Assembly: GCA_049999725.1 (NCBI GenBank)
Contig: JBNGIS010016917.1
Coordinates: 36,847 to 74,440, forward strand
Direction: 5' to 3'
Source of the DNA: Haplomitrium mnioides
Lineage: Eukaryota > Marchantiophyta > Haplomitriopsida > Calobryales
DNA length: 37,594 nucleotides
Under the pieces are notes generated by a model, which was not told where the DNA came from, did no database searches, and saw only the letters and a program-made list of their open reading frames with translations. Each line of letters opens with the position of its first letter. Positions within the stretch are counted from its first letter, which is position 1. Both the position numbers and the translations under genes were made by a program. This document shows, in pieces, positions 9,301 to 19,936 of this stretch.

Positions 9301-10999
9301 TTAGACTTCTACAACAGAGGATACAGACAACAAACGTTCTATATTTTGCAACAAACTCTATGCACGCTAAAGATTTTGGTTTTTGATTTGGAATCTAAAA
9401 GTAAAACGGATATAAAGCTCTACATGTGAGTCAAAGAGTGCCAAAGGTTTTAAGTTCTACATCAAATTCCCTACAAGAAAAAAATAAGTAGTCAATTTGG
9501 GCATATGTTTTAGCAATGCAATAAGCTTTAACTCATCTAGCAAGCACTAAAGTTGGAAAAACATACTTACATTTTGGATAAGAAAATATTTTACAAAGAA
9601 AATGAAAATATTAACTAAAGATTCAAGTTTCATTTATAGAGAATAACATTCAACTTGGAATGATTTACAGTAAGAAGTTCAAGGTGGCAAATAAATTCAA
9701 CAAATTGCTTCATCATATTCTCATGTACTTTATGAAATAATATTCTTAAGTTAAAACATAACTAAAAATGTACAATATAAAATAAAATTCTTAAAATATT
9801 TTAGTCGCTCGTCTCGACTTCTTTGGATTCAGCTTCAGAAGATTCATCAAGATTTACTTGATCTATCTCAGTGTTAATGGCAGTGATTGAATCTCTTTGA
9901 AATATTTTAGGATTGAGGGTTTTTTGTCTTTTGTACTCAAATAGATATGATTTAATGGTAGCTAGAGTGGTTTTTCTCAATTGGTTTTTTTGTGTAAGAA
10001 AAAAAAATCAAAAGACAGATTTGTGATTTGTGTCACATCAAGTACATCAATATGTACTTGGATTTGCATTTCCCTTTTGTTGTTGTTATTTTTTCTGAGA
10101 AGTATTGTCCAAAAAATGCATCCTCAACCTCACAAGCAAACCATTGAACACGTACTTGTTTTGAGTTTGGGGGATCTTCCTCATCAAATGACAAAACTTT
10201 GAGATTTTTGTCAACCCAAAATGGTTTGTCTTTTGGATCCAGAGATGCAACAGCACAAATAAACATTCTAGCTTTCATCTCATGTAGATTGCCAAATTTG
10301 TACCCGTATCGAGTGTTGTGTGAAAGAGTCATTTCTCGTGGCCTAGGTGCTCTATCATAGATTGCTCCATGTGTAGAAAGCACTTGCTGTATTGGATCAT
10401 CGTCTTGTGTCTATTAAGCATCAAGATGAGAACCTAGACGAACATTTTGAGAATCACTACAATCGTTTGATAGTTGTGAAGGTAGAAAGGTAAATTCTAC
10501 TTTGAGTTCTCGTCTTGTTTTTTCAAGGATGTAGATTGCAATCTCTTGTTGGGCAAGAAAAAAGTCATTCCACCATTGAATATCATAATCTTTAAAGAAC
10601 TTGTAGCAATTCTCACTTATGTTGTCTTTTATTGCAAAGACCACTTTCTCAGCATCAACCTCTCTTTCTTCCTTTTGAGATCTTTCTATTTCAGAATATT
10701 CCTTCAAAGAATTAACATTGAATTCAAAATTTCTCTGTCTACTTCAGGTAGGCACTTGAGTTGACAAATACCCTCCGGAGGTAACTAAAATTCATTTGTT
10801 GACAAGTGTTTGCTTCAAATCTTTGCCTTGGAATCATTCAACCGGAATTTGAGTTGTTGATTAAAGGTAATATCATGTATCCTTTGAACTAGAGAGGGAC
10901 GTTGTTGTAGAAATATTTTGAAATCCCAAGTTTCCAACAAAATTAGTTACCTAAAGTTTAGGATTATAGAATAATTGAAGCGCCTCTCTAAGACTTATA

Positions 11000-11560
11000 A
11001 TCATGAAAGCTTTGACACGTTTCAAATGTTTTGAGAATCTGCTAAACATTTGATCGATTTGATCATAAGTATTGTCAACTATGAGAAATCCCACCTTGAT
11101 TTTTCAAAACAAATTCTTAGCAATAAAGAGAGTAAGATATCCAAATAAGATAGAATTCTTATTCTCTCGTGTCGTATTGTCCAACTAGAGATACAAAGTT
11201 GGAGTTAGCAACCTTTCAAAGTCATGTAATATTTTTTAAGCATAATAATTGTCAAATTAGAATTGCTTCTCAAGTTTCCGTAGGTTAAGAAGACCCTCAA
11301 AGAAAGAGCATGAATGAATGTAAAGGCGCCAACAATATGCACACCCACCAAACAATCTTTATCAATGTCTTTTGGTGACGAAGGCTAATGTGGAGTAGTT
11401 GTTGTTTGCTAAACCAATCCATCAATGACAATTCCCAAGTACTTTTGACCATCAGCATAACATTTTCTTTGATTGTTTGCAAGTTTTGTTCATTCTTTGA
11501 TTTGTTGGTCACGATGGAGAAACAATTGGCGAATATATTTGGCTACATCATCACAAAACA
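11000..11560 (-). pseudogene. DUF7869 core region
   Basis: Read on the minus strand: RQLFLHRDQQIKE, KCYADGQKYLGIVIDGLV, SPKDIDKDCLVGVHIVGAF, VFLTYGNLRSNSNLTI, then LTPTLYL-stop-LDNTTRENKN. It continues ILFGYLTLFIAKNLF, KIKVGFLIVDNTYDQIDQMF and SRFSKHLK. The IDG, LDN..RENKN and D.TYDQID..FSR blocks match the family signature, in which the last block usually reads GHTHEDID. Stops replace several codons. The block from about 11050 to 11820 is absent from the outer copy. Confidence 0.82.
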
Positions 11561-11869
11561 CGAAAGACATAAAAAGAGCTCAATAAAACATATATCGATG
11601 TTTGAAACTTCAAAAGACAACCTAAAGTGCTAAAAATATTCAAATCATCTAAAGAAAATGTTTGGATTGATAGAAGTGAAAATTTTGTAAAAGATTAAAA
11701 ATAAACTTTAGGTAATTTAAATGAAGAAAACCCTATTTGACTTAAAATAAACAAAAGTTTTAAAAGGAGAAAAAAAAGATTTGCTAACAAATGGTCACAA
11801 ACGGGAACTATAGTTTCAAAGGTAGCTTGGACTATTTGTTCACAAAAGATTAAAAAAAAAACCAAAACA

Positions 11870-12025
11870 CATCCTATGTACGCATAGGATGAGTGGAGAC
11901 AACAATTGATCATATACGCGCCTAAGACCAAAGCAACAACATCAATATCATGGCTTGGTTTGAATGTTGTTGCGACTGGTTTTAAAAGAAACAAGAACAA
12001 ATCCTATGCGCGCATAGGATTTGCA
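11870..12025. repeat. Scattered palindromic cores, inner copy
   Basis: Contains the perfect palindrome CCTATGCGCGCATAGG near 12002 and related imperfect copies. It lies in an intron of the DUF7869 gene. Confidence 0.65.
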
Positions 12026-13774
12026 AACAACAAAAATTGTTCTTGCTATTATTTTTCTTGGAAATGGCTCTTGATTTAAAGCAACAAAAGCAAAACTTAT
12101 TGCAAAGCTAAGATCACCACCAAGAATCAGATTCATTTCATTGTTTTATTTGATTGTAGACAAGGTTTGGATTCAAACTAAAAACAACAGACCCTATGTG
12201 AGCATAGACTCTATTCTCACAACTCAAGTTGCTAAGAAATATTTGACTCAAATCTTGTTTGCTGAACAACTTAGCAAAACCAATATCTTTTGGCACAAAG
12301 TTGAGAAAATATAACATTTCTAGAGCTAAGCTTTGAGTCTAGAAAAAAGAGCATGGATTAACCAAAGGTTTCAAAAGAGAAGAAATTTATTACCTTTGTC
12401 AGAATCCAAGACAAATTTTTCTCGCAATGATTTTATTTCTTCACATATTTTACAAACAACAAATCTATTATGTTTTGAAGTTTTTACATTTGAGATATGA
12501 GTCCTCCAATGTTTTTTAAAACTTGAGAAATTAAGAATACAATGGGGATCTTTCTCTTTCAAATAAGTTGTGTAGTAGTCATAAACTTCCCATTTTGTAA
12601 AATTATCAAGTAAGTTATAAACTTCGTAGCTGGGGATTCTCTCGTAGTGTCCTTGAAAAAAATTGTCCATCCACTCACGCACAAAAACTCCTTTAGTAGA
12701 TAATTCTCTTTTTCCAAAATGCCTCTAGAATATGTGTTTTTGAGATTTTTAATCCTTTGGATTCTATCGTTCCCTAGTGATAATATTAATTTGAAGGATT
12801 TTCTATAAACAACGGTACTGCCAAGCAGAGTAAACTGATTGTCAACATGAGAGTCTTTTCTTGGTATTCCCCACTCTAGTATGATTTCTCGATTCTTTAT
12901 GCTTTGTCAAAAATACGTTTCTGACACAATTTTCAAAAAATCCGTCTTGCACAACGACGAGCATCTATTTCAAGAACATGAAATTCTCTTCAATTTAGAA
13001 ATTAACATTGGATCGAGCTTTTTCCTTACAAAGCTTTTGTCACAATGGACTTTCCGTAAAGAATTTTCACGTACGGTGTTTACCCGTTTGGGTTTTGGTC
13101 CAAACAAAGAATTCTTGTATTGTGCTAGTTGATTTGGCACGTAGGCAAATCCAACAACTAGAGATAATTCATCGTCTTGAAGATCTTGATCATCATTATT
13201 ATAAACACTATTTGTTCATTTGCAAAAAGGTTTTGAATGATGAAGTACTCCTTGAAGATTGGTAGAACTGTACTGTTCCAAAATGAAATCTTGATCAATA
13301 TCTCAATTATTAGAAAACGTTTTTTGTAACATAATCAGTGCCCTTGGCGATAACTCCAATGAAATATTGATTGATTGAGACTCTTTGCTAGAATCATTTC
13401 CCAAACTGCCATCTAAAGACTTCTCCAAAAGAATTCAGTTTGTTTTGGATTTTGCAATCTCATTGCGAGGTCCAACTTGAATTGAAATCACTCGTTGTTT
13501 GAGTGGTGTTGTCGGGGATAGCAATTCATCTCCAAAATTGAAATTGTCCACAGATTGTTTGCTTTTTATGTTTTAGACAAACAAAATTTGATCATGAATA
13601 TCGAGGTCTCCCTCAGATGAGAACTAAGAAAGGTCCACAACCATCTAGAAATTCGTAGTTGAACGACTTTTTTGTTGATATGTTAGAGTAGTCAAAAGAA
13701 AGATTCAACTTTGACCGCTTGATCGGAAACAAAGATCTTGTGCTTGCAGAAGGTTGTTTCTTCAACTCTCTACG

Positions 13775-13910
13775 AGCACTAGGTTCCCTCTTTGATCATT
13801 TGCATACAAATTGTTCATTCTTTACTCTTATGCCCGGATTAGATGCACTCCTTGACCCTATACGTGCATAGAGTTCAATCCCTGATCCTATGCTCGCATA
13901 AGGTTCACCT
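13775..13910. repeat. Minisatellite, 30-bp units, inner DUF7869 first intron
   Basis: Units CCTATACGTGCATAGAGTTC and CCTATGCTCGCATAAGGTTC with intervening AATCCCTGAT. A GGTGAACC sequence at the exon edge (minus strand, after ...AQEDQE) could be the splice donor. Confidence 0.68.
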
Positions 13911-14205
13911 TCTTGATCTTCTTGGGCGGAGCTATCTGATTCAACAAAAGCCATCTTTTTCTTTAATATACTCACCATCACACTTGACGCATTTGGTAGT
14001 CCATTGCTTACATCCAAAGAATTGCGGTTTAGACAAATCTCAAGCTACTTGTCAAAAACAACACTTTTCTATGAAGATGAATCTTGGAATTCTAGCCTCT
14101 TCTTGCTCTTAAAAACTCCAGCCATTGATAAATCTCACTAAAAATCAACCATTTGAAGAAACTATTTTAGCAAATATTGTCAACCTCTTACAGCCTATCT
14201 AAAAA

Positions 14206-14305
14206 NNNNNNNNNNNNNNNNNNNNNNNNNNNNNNNNNNNNNNNNNNNNNNNNNNNNNNNNNNNNNNNNNNNNNNNNNNNNNNNNNNNNNNNNNNNNNNN
14301 NNNNN
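14206..14305. other. Assembly gap (100 N)
   Basis: A run of exactly 100 N in the intergenic region between the divergent genes of the inner element. It hides most of the promoter, including the expected minus-strand TATA box. The true gap length is unknown. Confidence 0.98.
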
Positions 14306-14904
14306 GTATAGAATAAGCGTGAGTGGAAAGGTTCTTTCCATTTTTGCGAATTCACTTTCTAGTTTTTGTTTTCTTGTCATCGATTTTTTTGCATTTTCTT
14401 GTTATTTTGCCATTTTCAGCCATTCCATTTTTGTGAACTTTTGTTCCTAAGATTTTTCACCTCAAATTCTACCAGTTCTTACTTTCTGAAAAATGGCATC
14501 ACAGGTCAATGCTTCCAAGCTGCCTCAACCAAAGCTGTAAAGGTATTTGGATGTTATCAAGGCTCTCGAGCCAGAAAAATCATACTAGGATTGGCTAGCT
14601 AATTGTGGATCTTTGAAAGACCCTAATCAGCATCTTTAATTTTTTGTTGAGGAAGGTGAAAATTTTAACCTCCACCTTGTTTTCCAAATGACAATGATTA
14701 GAGAGGGGCAATGAGCCAACATCGGGCTGCTTGTGCAGTCACACGATGCCATTACCCTGTACAAAGCCTCTCGCAAACAATTTAGCTTTTTGGAAATGAA
14801 CGAGAGGTACATAATTGCCAAGCATCTACATATAGCAAAGGAAGACGGCAAGGTAAGATCTTAAAACCCTTTTTCATTTGGTTTCTTTTTTAATTGACTT
14901 AGCA

Positions 14905-15200
14905 CTCAATGTGCGCATGGGCTCTTAAGTCCATGCACACATGGACCTGGGAGTCTAGACGCGCTTGGACCTGGGAATTCCTATGCGCATGGACTTGGAA
15001 GTCCATGCGTGGATGGACGTGAGATTCTAAGCATGCTAAGACGTGAGAGTCCAAGCGGGCTTGGACTTGGGAGTGCTTGCGAGTAGAGACTTACATTGTC
15101 AAGTCCATACGCGCATGGACTCTTGGGTCCATGGGCGCTTGTACTCTTAGATCCATACGCGCATAGACTCACACGTTCATGCCCGCATGGACTCCCTAGT
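14905..15200. repeat. Minisatellite, 24-bp units, intron 1 of inner methyltransferase gene
   Basis: About eleven units of the form TCCATGCGCGCATGGACTTGGGAG, most of them exactly 24 bp, with variants in the central GCGC. The half-sites form the palindrome GTCCATGCGCGCATGGAC. The array lies directly after the GTAAGA donor of exon 1. Confidence 0.85.
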
Positions 15201-15879
15201 CTTTTTTAGCTTAGATTGAATGTTATAGACATTTTTACTCTTTATAAACACGTGGAGATTTTTTGTTTAACATGTTTGATTTTTTTTTATTTTGTTTTTC
15301 AATTCACTCAATTTTTGGTGGATTTTGTGGATGGCTACCAAGAAGCGAAGAGTGTCGAACGTGATTTTATCAAGATGGCAATCAACATCATATTGTTGAA
15401 GCCCAAGGAGAGCGTCCACATTCAACAGCTTGTGCCACATCCTAGCGTGGCAACCATGTCAACTGCAACAACATAAGGAACATTAGCTACAAAAAAGAGA
15501 AAGGCGGTGGAGCAAGTCGAGGCTCCAAAAAAGAGGAAACAAGCCATCACAAAGAAGAAACATGTTCCAACTCAAATTATCGAGGAGGAGCCAACCCCCT
15601 CCCAATCTCCAATAAGGTCCTCTTCTACGGCCCTTTCGTCTTCAACACCAAGTAGCTCAAAGGAGGAAATAGAGCCGAAGCTAGTTCAAGCTCCAACATC
15701 AAGAGCAAAAAGACAATCACATAAGGGGATGCAAACCTTTCAAGAGTGTGAGCAAGTGGACCCTTAGACAGTGTCTGAGGAACACAAAAATAAAATCAAG
15801 GAGTCTACAATCTAGCGATGCAAAGTTCGAGAAGAAATGATTACAATTCGGCTGGAAATTTTAAATCTTCCAAAACTTG

Positions 15880-16320
15880 GAATGGACAAATGGAGGCCAT
15901 TCTAGATTAGGAGGTTGAACGAAGAATTTGTTGAGCTTTTGGCGCAAAGAATGCTCACCAAAAACTATGTGCAATTTTTTTTTTTATTGTTGTCGTTGAC
16001 CCAAAGTGCAGGTTAAGAGATGAGTCCGAGTTCAATCTGAGGAACCCTGACAAGTATCATTACGAGATTGTAGGAGGCAATCATAGTGTTGCTGCAAGGC
16101 AGCTTCCAATCACCAAATACGGAGCAAAGAATCCGATGTTATTGCTATACAAATGTTATGTTTACGTGGGCTTAATACCAATATAGGCCTGTATATTTGC
16201 AATAGATAACAATTATGACCAAAGGTACCGATTGGAAATGACATGGATTCAGAAGGTCAAATATTAGCATCACAGGTTCATAGAGAGTGGGATGGTTTCA
16301 TCCCAGAAATTAAAAAGAGA
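15880..16320 (+). pseudogene. ParB-like domain, inner copy
   Basis: After correcting frame breaks the segment reads IRRLNEEFVELLAQRMLTK, FNLRNPDKYHYEIVGGNHS, VAARQLPITKYGAKNPML and CYVYVGL, then DNNYDQRYR. ParB/RepB N-terminal domains share this plan: a residue list to keep, then (I/V)xGGxHR.AA, then a strand and EA..FA..DN. In the outer copy the same domain (20600-21120) is less damaged and includes VGLTPTEARIFATYDNYNQR. The role is presumably nucleic-acid binding or cleavage, inferred from the family. Confidence 0.7.
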
Positions 16321-16869
16321 GTTAGTGTTGTGGACCTTGAAGATCAAGCCAAAGTTGACTCTGGAGAAGACAATCACTTCTCAAGACAATTGGTTCTAGT
16401 TGGCGTTCCAAAGTGGTGAGCTTTGTGATTTACAGTAGAGTATTTTCTCTATGTGTGAGAAAATTTGGTTGAAGGACCAAAAGCCTAAGGCCAAGGGATC
16501 TCTGAGAATGGAGGACATGAAGTGGACACTTTGGAGGTCCCTTCAAGGTCTTCTCGATGAAGTTAAAATATCTATTTTGAAACGCGTGGAAGCTGAGGAG
16601 CTTGCAATTGAAGAAATGTCTCGCGAGCTGGAGAGACATAAAGTTTTGGTAGTCATTGTAAAGTCTTTATGCTCTGAAATGTATTGCAGCTCTTGGGAAG
16701 AAGCAAGAGAGGAGTACCCTCTCCACACCGAGGAGTCAAAGATGTCTGCATTTCACTCCAGTTTTGAGAAGCTGTTGGTATGCTTGTTTTTTCCAATGTT
16801 CGCTTATTTCTCTAGAGTTTTATTGATTTTTTTGTAAATTGTCTTTTGTTTAAATAAAAAGGATTCTGA

Positions 16870-17160
16870 GTCTATGCACGTATAGATTATCAAGTCTGTG
16901 CATGCAAAGACTCTCTAGTTTGGTGTGTTTGGACTATCAACTCCATGCGTGCATGGACGTTGAAGTCCAAGTGCTCAAGAACATTGAAGTCCATACGTGC
17001 ATGGACACTGAAGTCCAAGAGCGCCTAGACTTCAATGTCCATGCACACATGGACTGTATTGTCCATGTAGGTCTAGACTTCAATGTCCATGCGCGCTTGG
17101 ACTTCAATATCCATGAGCGTATGGACTTCAAAGTCAATCTTAGTTTGGACTCCAAGATCT
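16870..17160. repeat. Minisatellite, 24-bp units, intron 2 of inner methyltransferase gene
   Basis: Eight consecutive 24-bp units from about 16943, for example TCCATGCGTGCATGGACGTT + GAAG and TCCATGCACACATGGACTGT + ATTG. Because 24 is a multiple of three, the array is open in several frames (16902-17258 plus, 16937-17155 minus). These are not genes: the array is flanked by the GTATGC donor at 16778 and the TTTAG acceptor at 17241. Confidence 0.88.
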
Positions 17161-18554
17161 TTGCTCAAATTGTCTTCCTCTTTGAAGTCCATGTTTTTTT
17201 TTTGTTATCTCCTCATATTTTTCCGTTTTTGATGTATTTAGGGGGACAAAACTTTTAAATAGTAGCTTGCCAGAAAATTGACGGCAGCTACCAAAGGGCA
17301 AAAATGATCAAGGGTTAAAAGAAGACCTAGAAAATCAAGACTACATCCCAACATTTATTTCCTACCCTCTTGCTTTTCTGCTTCATTGCTAGAAAGCTAG
17401 AGTGGAAATCAAGGCACCAAAATGATGTTGTTGCCCTTCTCACTAATAGAGTTGTAAGATACGAAGACGAGGACTTACTATCCTTTGTTGATTGACTCAA
17501 CGTGGCATATTACCAAGTCCACAAGGAGTCTAATGCTTGTTAGTTGAAGGGATTTGTGAAACCTAGATGTTTCACTTTGGTAATTGCAAATATTTCTTAT
17601 GGTTGAAACCTTACAAAATGCAAACACAACGATTCCAAACCCTTTTCTAAGGATGACATTTTTTTATATGGTTTTCTCTTTTGCAACAATCACGACTTTT
17701 GATTTTTGGTCTTTTGTAATAATACATTCTTCACAACAATTTGGCATCGTCAAGGATGTTCTTTTGGAGGTTTGTTGTGCCATCAACCACAACATCTGGC
17801 AAGTTTGTCTTTTTGATATTTTGGTTTTTTATTTTACCTTGCATAGTTTTCCTACACTATGTCTTAAGTGTCCGATTTGTTTGTTTTTCTTACTACAAGG
17901 ACAAAAGAAATATTCACCATTTTGGTGGTCCAAGAATTCCTCATGTCCATGAGTATTGGAGTGTGGGCTACTTGACAAAGGAGGGCAAAAGGAGCATGAG
18001 GCTCTTCAACTTGCAACCTGCTGATGTGAGTGGTTGTCCTTGGCAAATTATGTGGAGTGTGTTTAGTTGCTCTGATGTGTCGGCTAAACTAAAACATCCA
18101 AGAGATGATGCTCTTGTGAATGTTTACCAAAAGCATCAAGCTCTTTATAATTTTTTCATTGACCATTTATCAACAGAGCAAGATTGGATCTTAGATCTTT
18201 GCTTTGGGTCTAGCACATGCATTGTTTGTGCTTTGAAGCTGATGCGAAATTGCATTGCTGTGGAATACGATAGATGTCAATTTATCTACATTCCTCAGAG
18301 AGGTTTGATGATGGCTTCTTTGCAATCCGACATGATCGAATCGTAGAAAGTATATGCATACCACAAGGAACCTAATCCTGCTAGTACTGCAAGTGCTATT
18401 GGTGATTTGTTTGCCACCTCTAGGACTGGAAAGTCTTGGCAAGACTTTCTAGTGGCTGAAGATGTTGAAGCTTCTTAGCCAGTTGATTTAGATGAGACAA
18501 TTCCTATTGAAGAAGATAGAGCTCTATCATCAAAGTGATGTAATTTTTGTACAC

Positions 18555-18560
18555 AATAAA
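18555..18560 (+). terminator. Poly(A) signal of inner methyltransferase gene
   Basis: AATAAA lies 17 bases after the stop codon. The outer copy has AATAAA at 32623-32628 in the same context. Confidence 0.55.
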
Positions 18561-19340
18561 GTTTTTTCTTCACAAAATTTTATTTGCTGAAGTTTCAATC
18601 TTGTTGCATTTCAAATCCAATTTAAGTCTTTTCATCATGATTCAATTTCTTGCGCAAAATGGTTTTTGAGCAAAAGTATTGGTTTTCATAAAAATTAGCA
18701 ATGAAGTCTATGCTGGCATGGAAGTTCACTTTCTTTTTTTCATTTTTTGTTTCTTCTTGGATGGACTTCTGCATTCCTTGCTTCTAATTACTCAACAATC
18801 TGTGTTCGGTTCAATTATCCATGTGCATATGGGCTTCAATTATTCAAGCTTGAGTTAGATGTAGTTGTCTCGACGCATATGGATCTTTCAAACGTAGCGT
18901 ACCTACACTTGGGTGTCAATTGTCCATGTACGTATAGGCTTCAAAAGTCTTTTTACAAGTTTGCTTCAACAATCCTCTTGCACCAACACTTTAGGGTGGG
19001 TTCTAATTCAATTTTTTTTTGATAAAATTTGAATGTTTCTCTATCAAAATTTCAAATTATTAATATTACTATTAGTTTTGAAAATATTTAGCAACAAATG
19101 TTGCGTACATTTTGTATATATTTTGTTTGGTGATGCTCATGCTTTTGAAAGATGAAATTATGAAAGCAATTTTGTTAAAATGCTTATAAGAATATTTTTC
19201 CAATACATTGTGCACTCAAAGTGAACCATTTTGATATACAAAATTTTGTTTTTTTTGCAATCAAATATTACTAGCGTCAAATTCATGATTTTGGATGCTA
19301 AAAATTTTGAAATTGGTTTTTGCGAACACCAAATGAAACA
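18561..19340. other. Right arm of inner element
   Basis: Non-coding, AT-rich and homologous to 32629-33590. It includes decayed minisatellite units at about 18700-18970 (TCCATGTGCATATGGGCTTC, TCCATGTACGTATAGGCTTC). No gene is seen. Confidence 0.65.
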
Positions 19341-19344
19341 AGAA

Positions 19345-19379
19345 CCCAGTAGCAATTCTTGGTTCAAAGTAGCAATTGT
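19345..19379 (-). repeat. Terminal inverted repeat, right end of inner element
   Basis: On the minus strand, ACAATTGCTACTTTGAACC is followed by AAGAATTGCTACTGGGTTC. It matches the left TIR at 13 consecutive core bases plus the second GCTACT block. Confidence 0.82.
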
Positions 19380-19388
19380 TGAAAGACA

Positions 19389-19618
19389 TTGAGCATCATC
19401 TTTATTTTTTTGTTGGTGAAGGTGAAAAATTCAACATGGGTCTTTTGGTCTAATTAACCATGATTTGAGAGGGGAAGAAAACCCACATCGAGTTGCTGAT
19501 GCAGTTCAAGGAGGGCATTACCCTCTTCAAGGTCTCACGAAAAAGATTTTGTTTTGCAGAGATGAACCCGAGGGATGTATTTACAAATGATTTGCATACA
19601 GCCTTCAATGATAACAAG
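19389..19618 (+). pseudogene. Outer methyltransferase gene, exon 1, part after the inner transposon
   Basis: Continues the exon of 8074-8203: GAGCATCATCTTTA aligns with CAGCATCTTTAA of the inner copy at 14631, and is followed by VGEGEKFN. A frameshift is then needed to reach MQFKEGITLFKVSRKRFCFA and MNPRDVF. The exon ends in AACAAG before GTAAGA (19619), the same junction as at 14852. The intron that follows has a short minisatellite at 19690-19805. Confidence 0.78.
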
Positions 19619-19689
19619 GTAAGATCAAAATTTTTTTTTCATTTGTTTTTTTTTTTTTGTAAAGTTGCTTGGGAGTTCTTCCTTGCAAG

Positions 19690-19805
19690 GGCTCACAAGT
19701 TCATACATGCATGGACTCCGAATTTGATGCGCACTTGTACCCAAGACTCTATGCTCGCATGGACTCCCTTATCTATTTGCGTTTGGAGTCCAATGCCTTT
19801 TTCAG
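19690..19805. repeat. Minisatellite remnants, intron 1 of outer methyltransferase gene
   Basis: A few 24-bp-type units remain (TTCATACATGCATGGACTCC, CTATGCTCGCATGGACTCC). There are fewer than in the inner copy (14905-15200), so the array length varies between copies. Confidence 0.7.
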
Positions 19806-19936
19806 TTTAGACTTCATGTTTTATAACTTTCAAATCCTGATTATATTATGGAAATTGTTTGTGTTACATCAATGATCATTTTGGTTTTGGCTTTCAATTT
19901 TCTCAATATTTGTCCAACTTTGTGAGTGCTTACTAG

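Larger units (their letters stand above)
9801..14125 (-). pseudogene. DUF7869-type gene, inner copy (candidate transposase)
   Basis: Starts at 14125 with MAGVFKSKKRLEFQDSS and ends at 9801 with INTEIDQVNLDESSEAESKE..TSD. Order of parts: SVMVSILKKKMAFVESDSS; minisatellite intron; WMDNFFQGHYERIPSYEV, LLDNFTKWEVYDYYTTYLKE, WRTHISNVKTSKHNRF and VCKICEEIKSLREK (C-x2-C). An intron follows, then the DUF7869 core (see 11000-11560), then KEEREVDAEKVVFAIKDNIS and WWNDFFLAQQEI. Last comes a basic/aromatic module with GYKFGNLHEMKARMFICAV, KPFWVDKNLKVL and VRVQWF, which resembles small SH3-like reader modules. Stops and frameshifts make it non-functional. DUF7869 is an uncharacterised family. Calling it the transposase rests on its conservation in both copies of the element and on acidic motifs spaced as in RNase-H-fold recombinases. 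Confidence 0.75.
14493..18538 (+). pseudogene. ParB-like / amino-DNA-methyltransferase gene, inner copy
   Basis: This copy is not interrupted by other elements, so it gives the gene structure. Exon 1 is 14493-14852 (donor GTAAGA), exon 2 about 15337-16777 (donor GTATGC), exon 3 17242-17798 (a GC donor) and exon 4 17900-18538. Exon 2 has a basic region (TKKRKAVEQVEAPKKRKQ), the ParB-like block IVGGNHSVAARQL (about 16066-16104) and then VYVGLI and A-I-DNNYDQRYR. It ends in a helical segment, EMSRELERHKVLVVIVKSL. Exon 3 has the motif IV position, degraded to NISYG. Exon 4 has EYWSVGYLTKEGKRSMRLFN, NVYQKHQALYNFF and motif I as DLCFGSST, then RNCIAVEYDRCQ and a stop at 18538. Many internal stops and two damaged catalytic motifs show it is a pseudogene. 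Confidence 0.82.
8201..19379 (+). mobile_element. Inner TIR DNA transposon, 11.2 kb, nested in the outer copy
   Basis: The left end is ACAACCGCTACTTTGAACC. The right end, read inward on the minus strand, is ACAATTGCTACTTTGAACC and then AAGAATTGCTACTGGGTTC. Flanks TGAAAAACA (8195-8203) and TGAAAGACA (19380-19388) differ at one of nine bases and mark a likely target duplication. They overlap the first TIR bases, so its exact length is open. Contents in order: left arm with conserved frame and minisatellite, minus-strand DUF7869 gene with core, divergent promoter (partly in an N gap), four-exon ParB-methyltransferase gene, right arm. Both genes are pseudogenes. Confidence 0.87.

Noticed and set aside
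14905-15200. Regular short repeats that could look like a CRISPR array
   Set aside because: Units are contiguous 24-mers with no unique spacers, no cas genes are present, and the setting is an intron in eukaryotic DNA.
16902-17258. Open frame of 118 codons with repeated VHARMDFN-like units, possibly a repeat protein
   Set aside because: It is the intron-2 minisatellite. Units of 24 bp keep several frames open on both strands, and the array lies between a splice donor and an acceptor.
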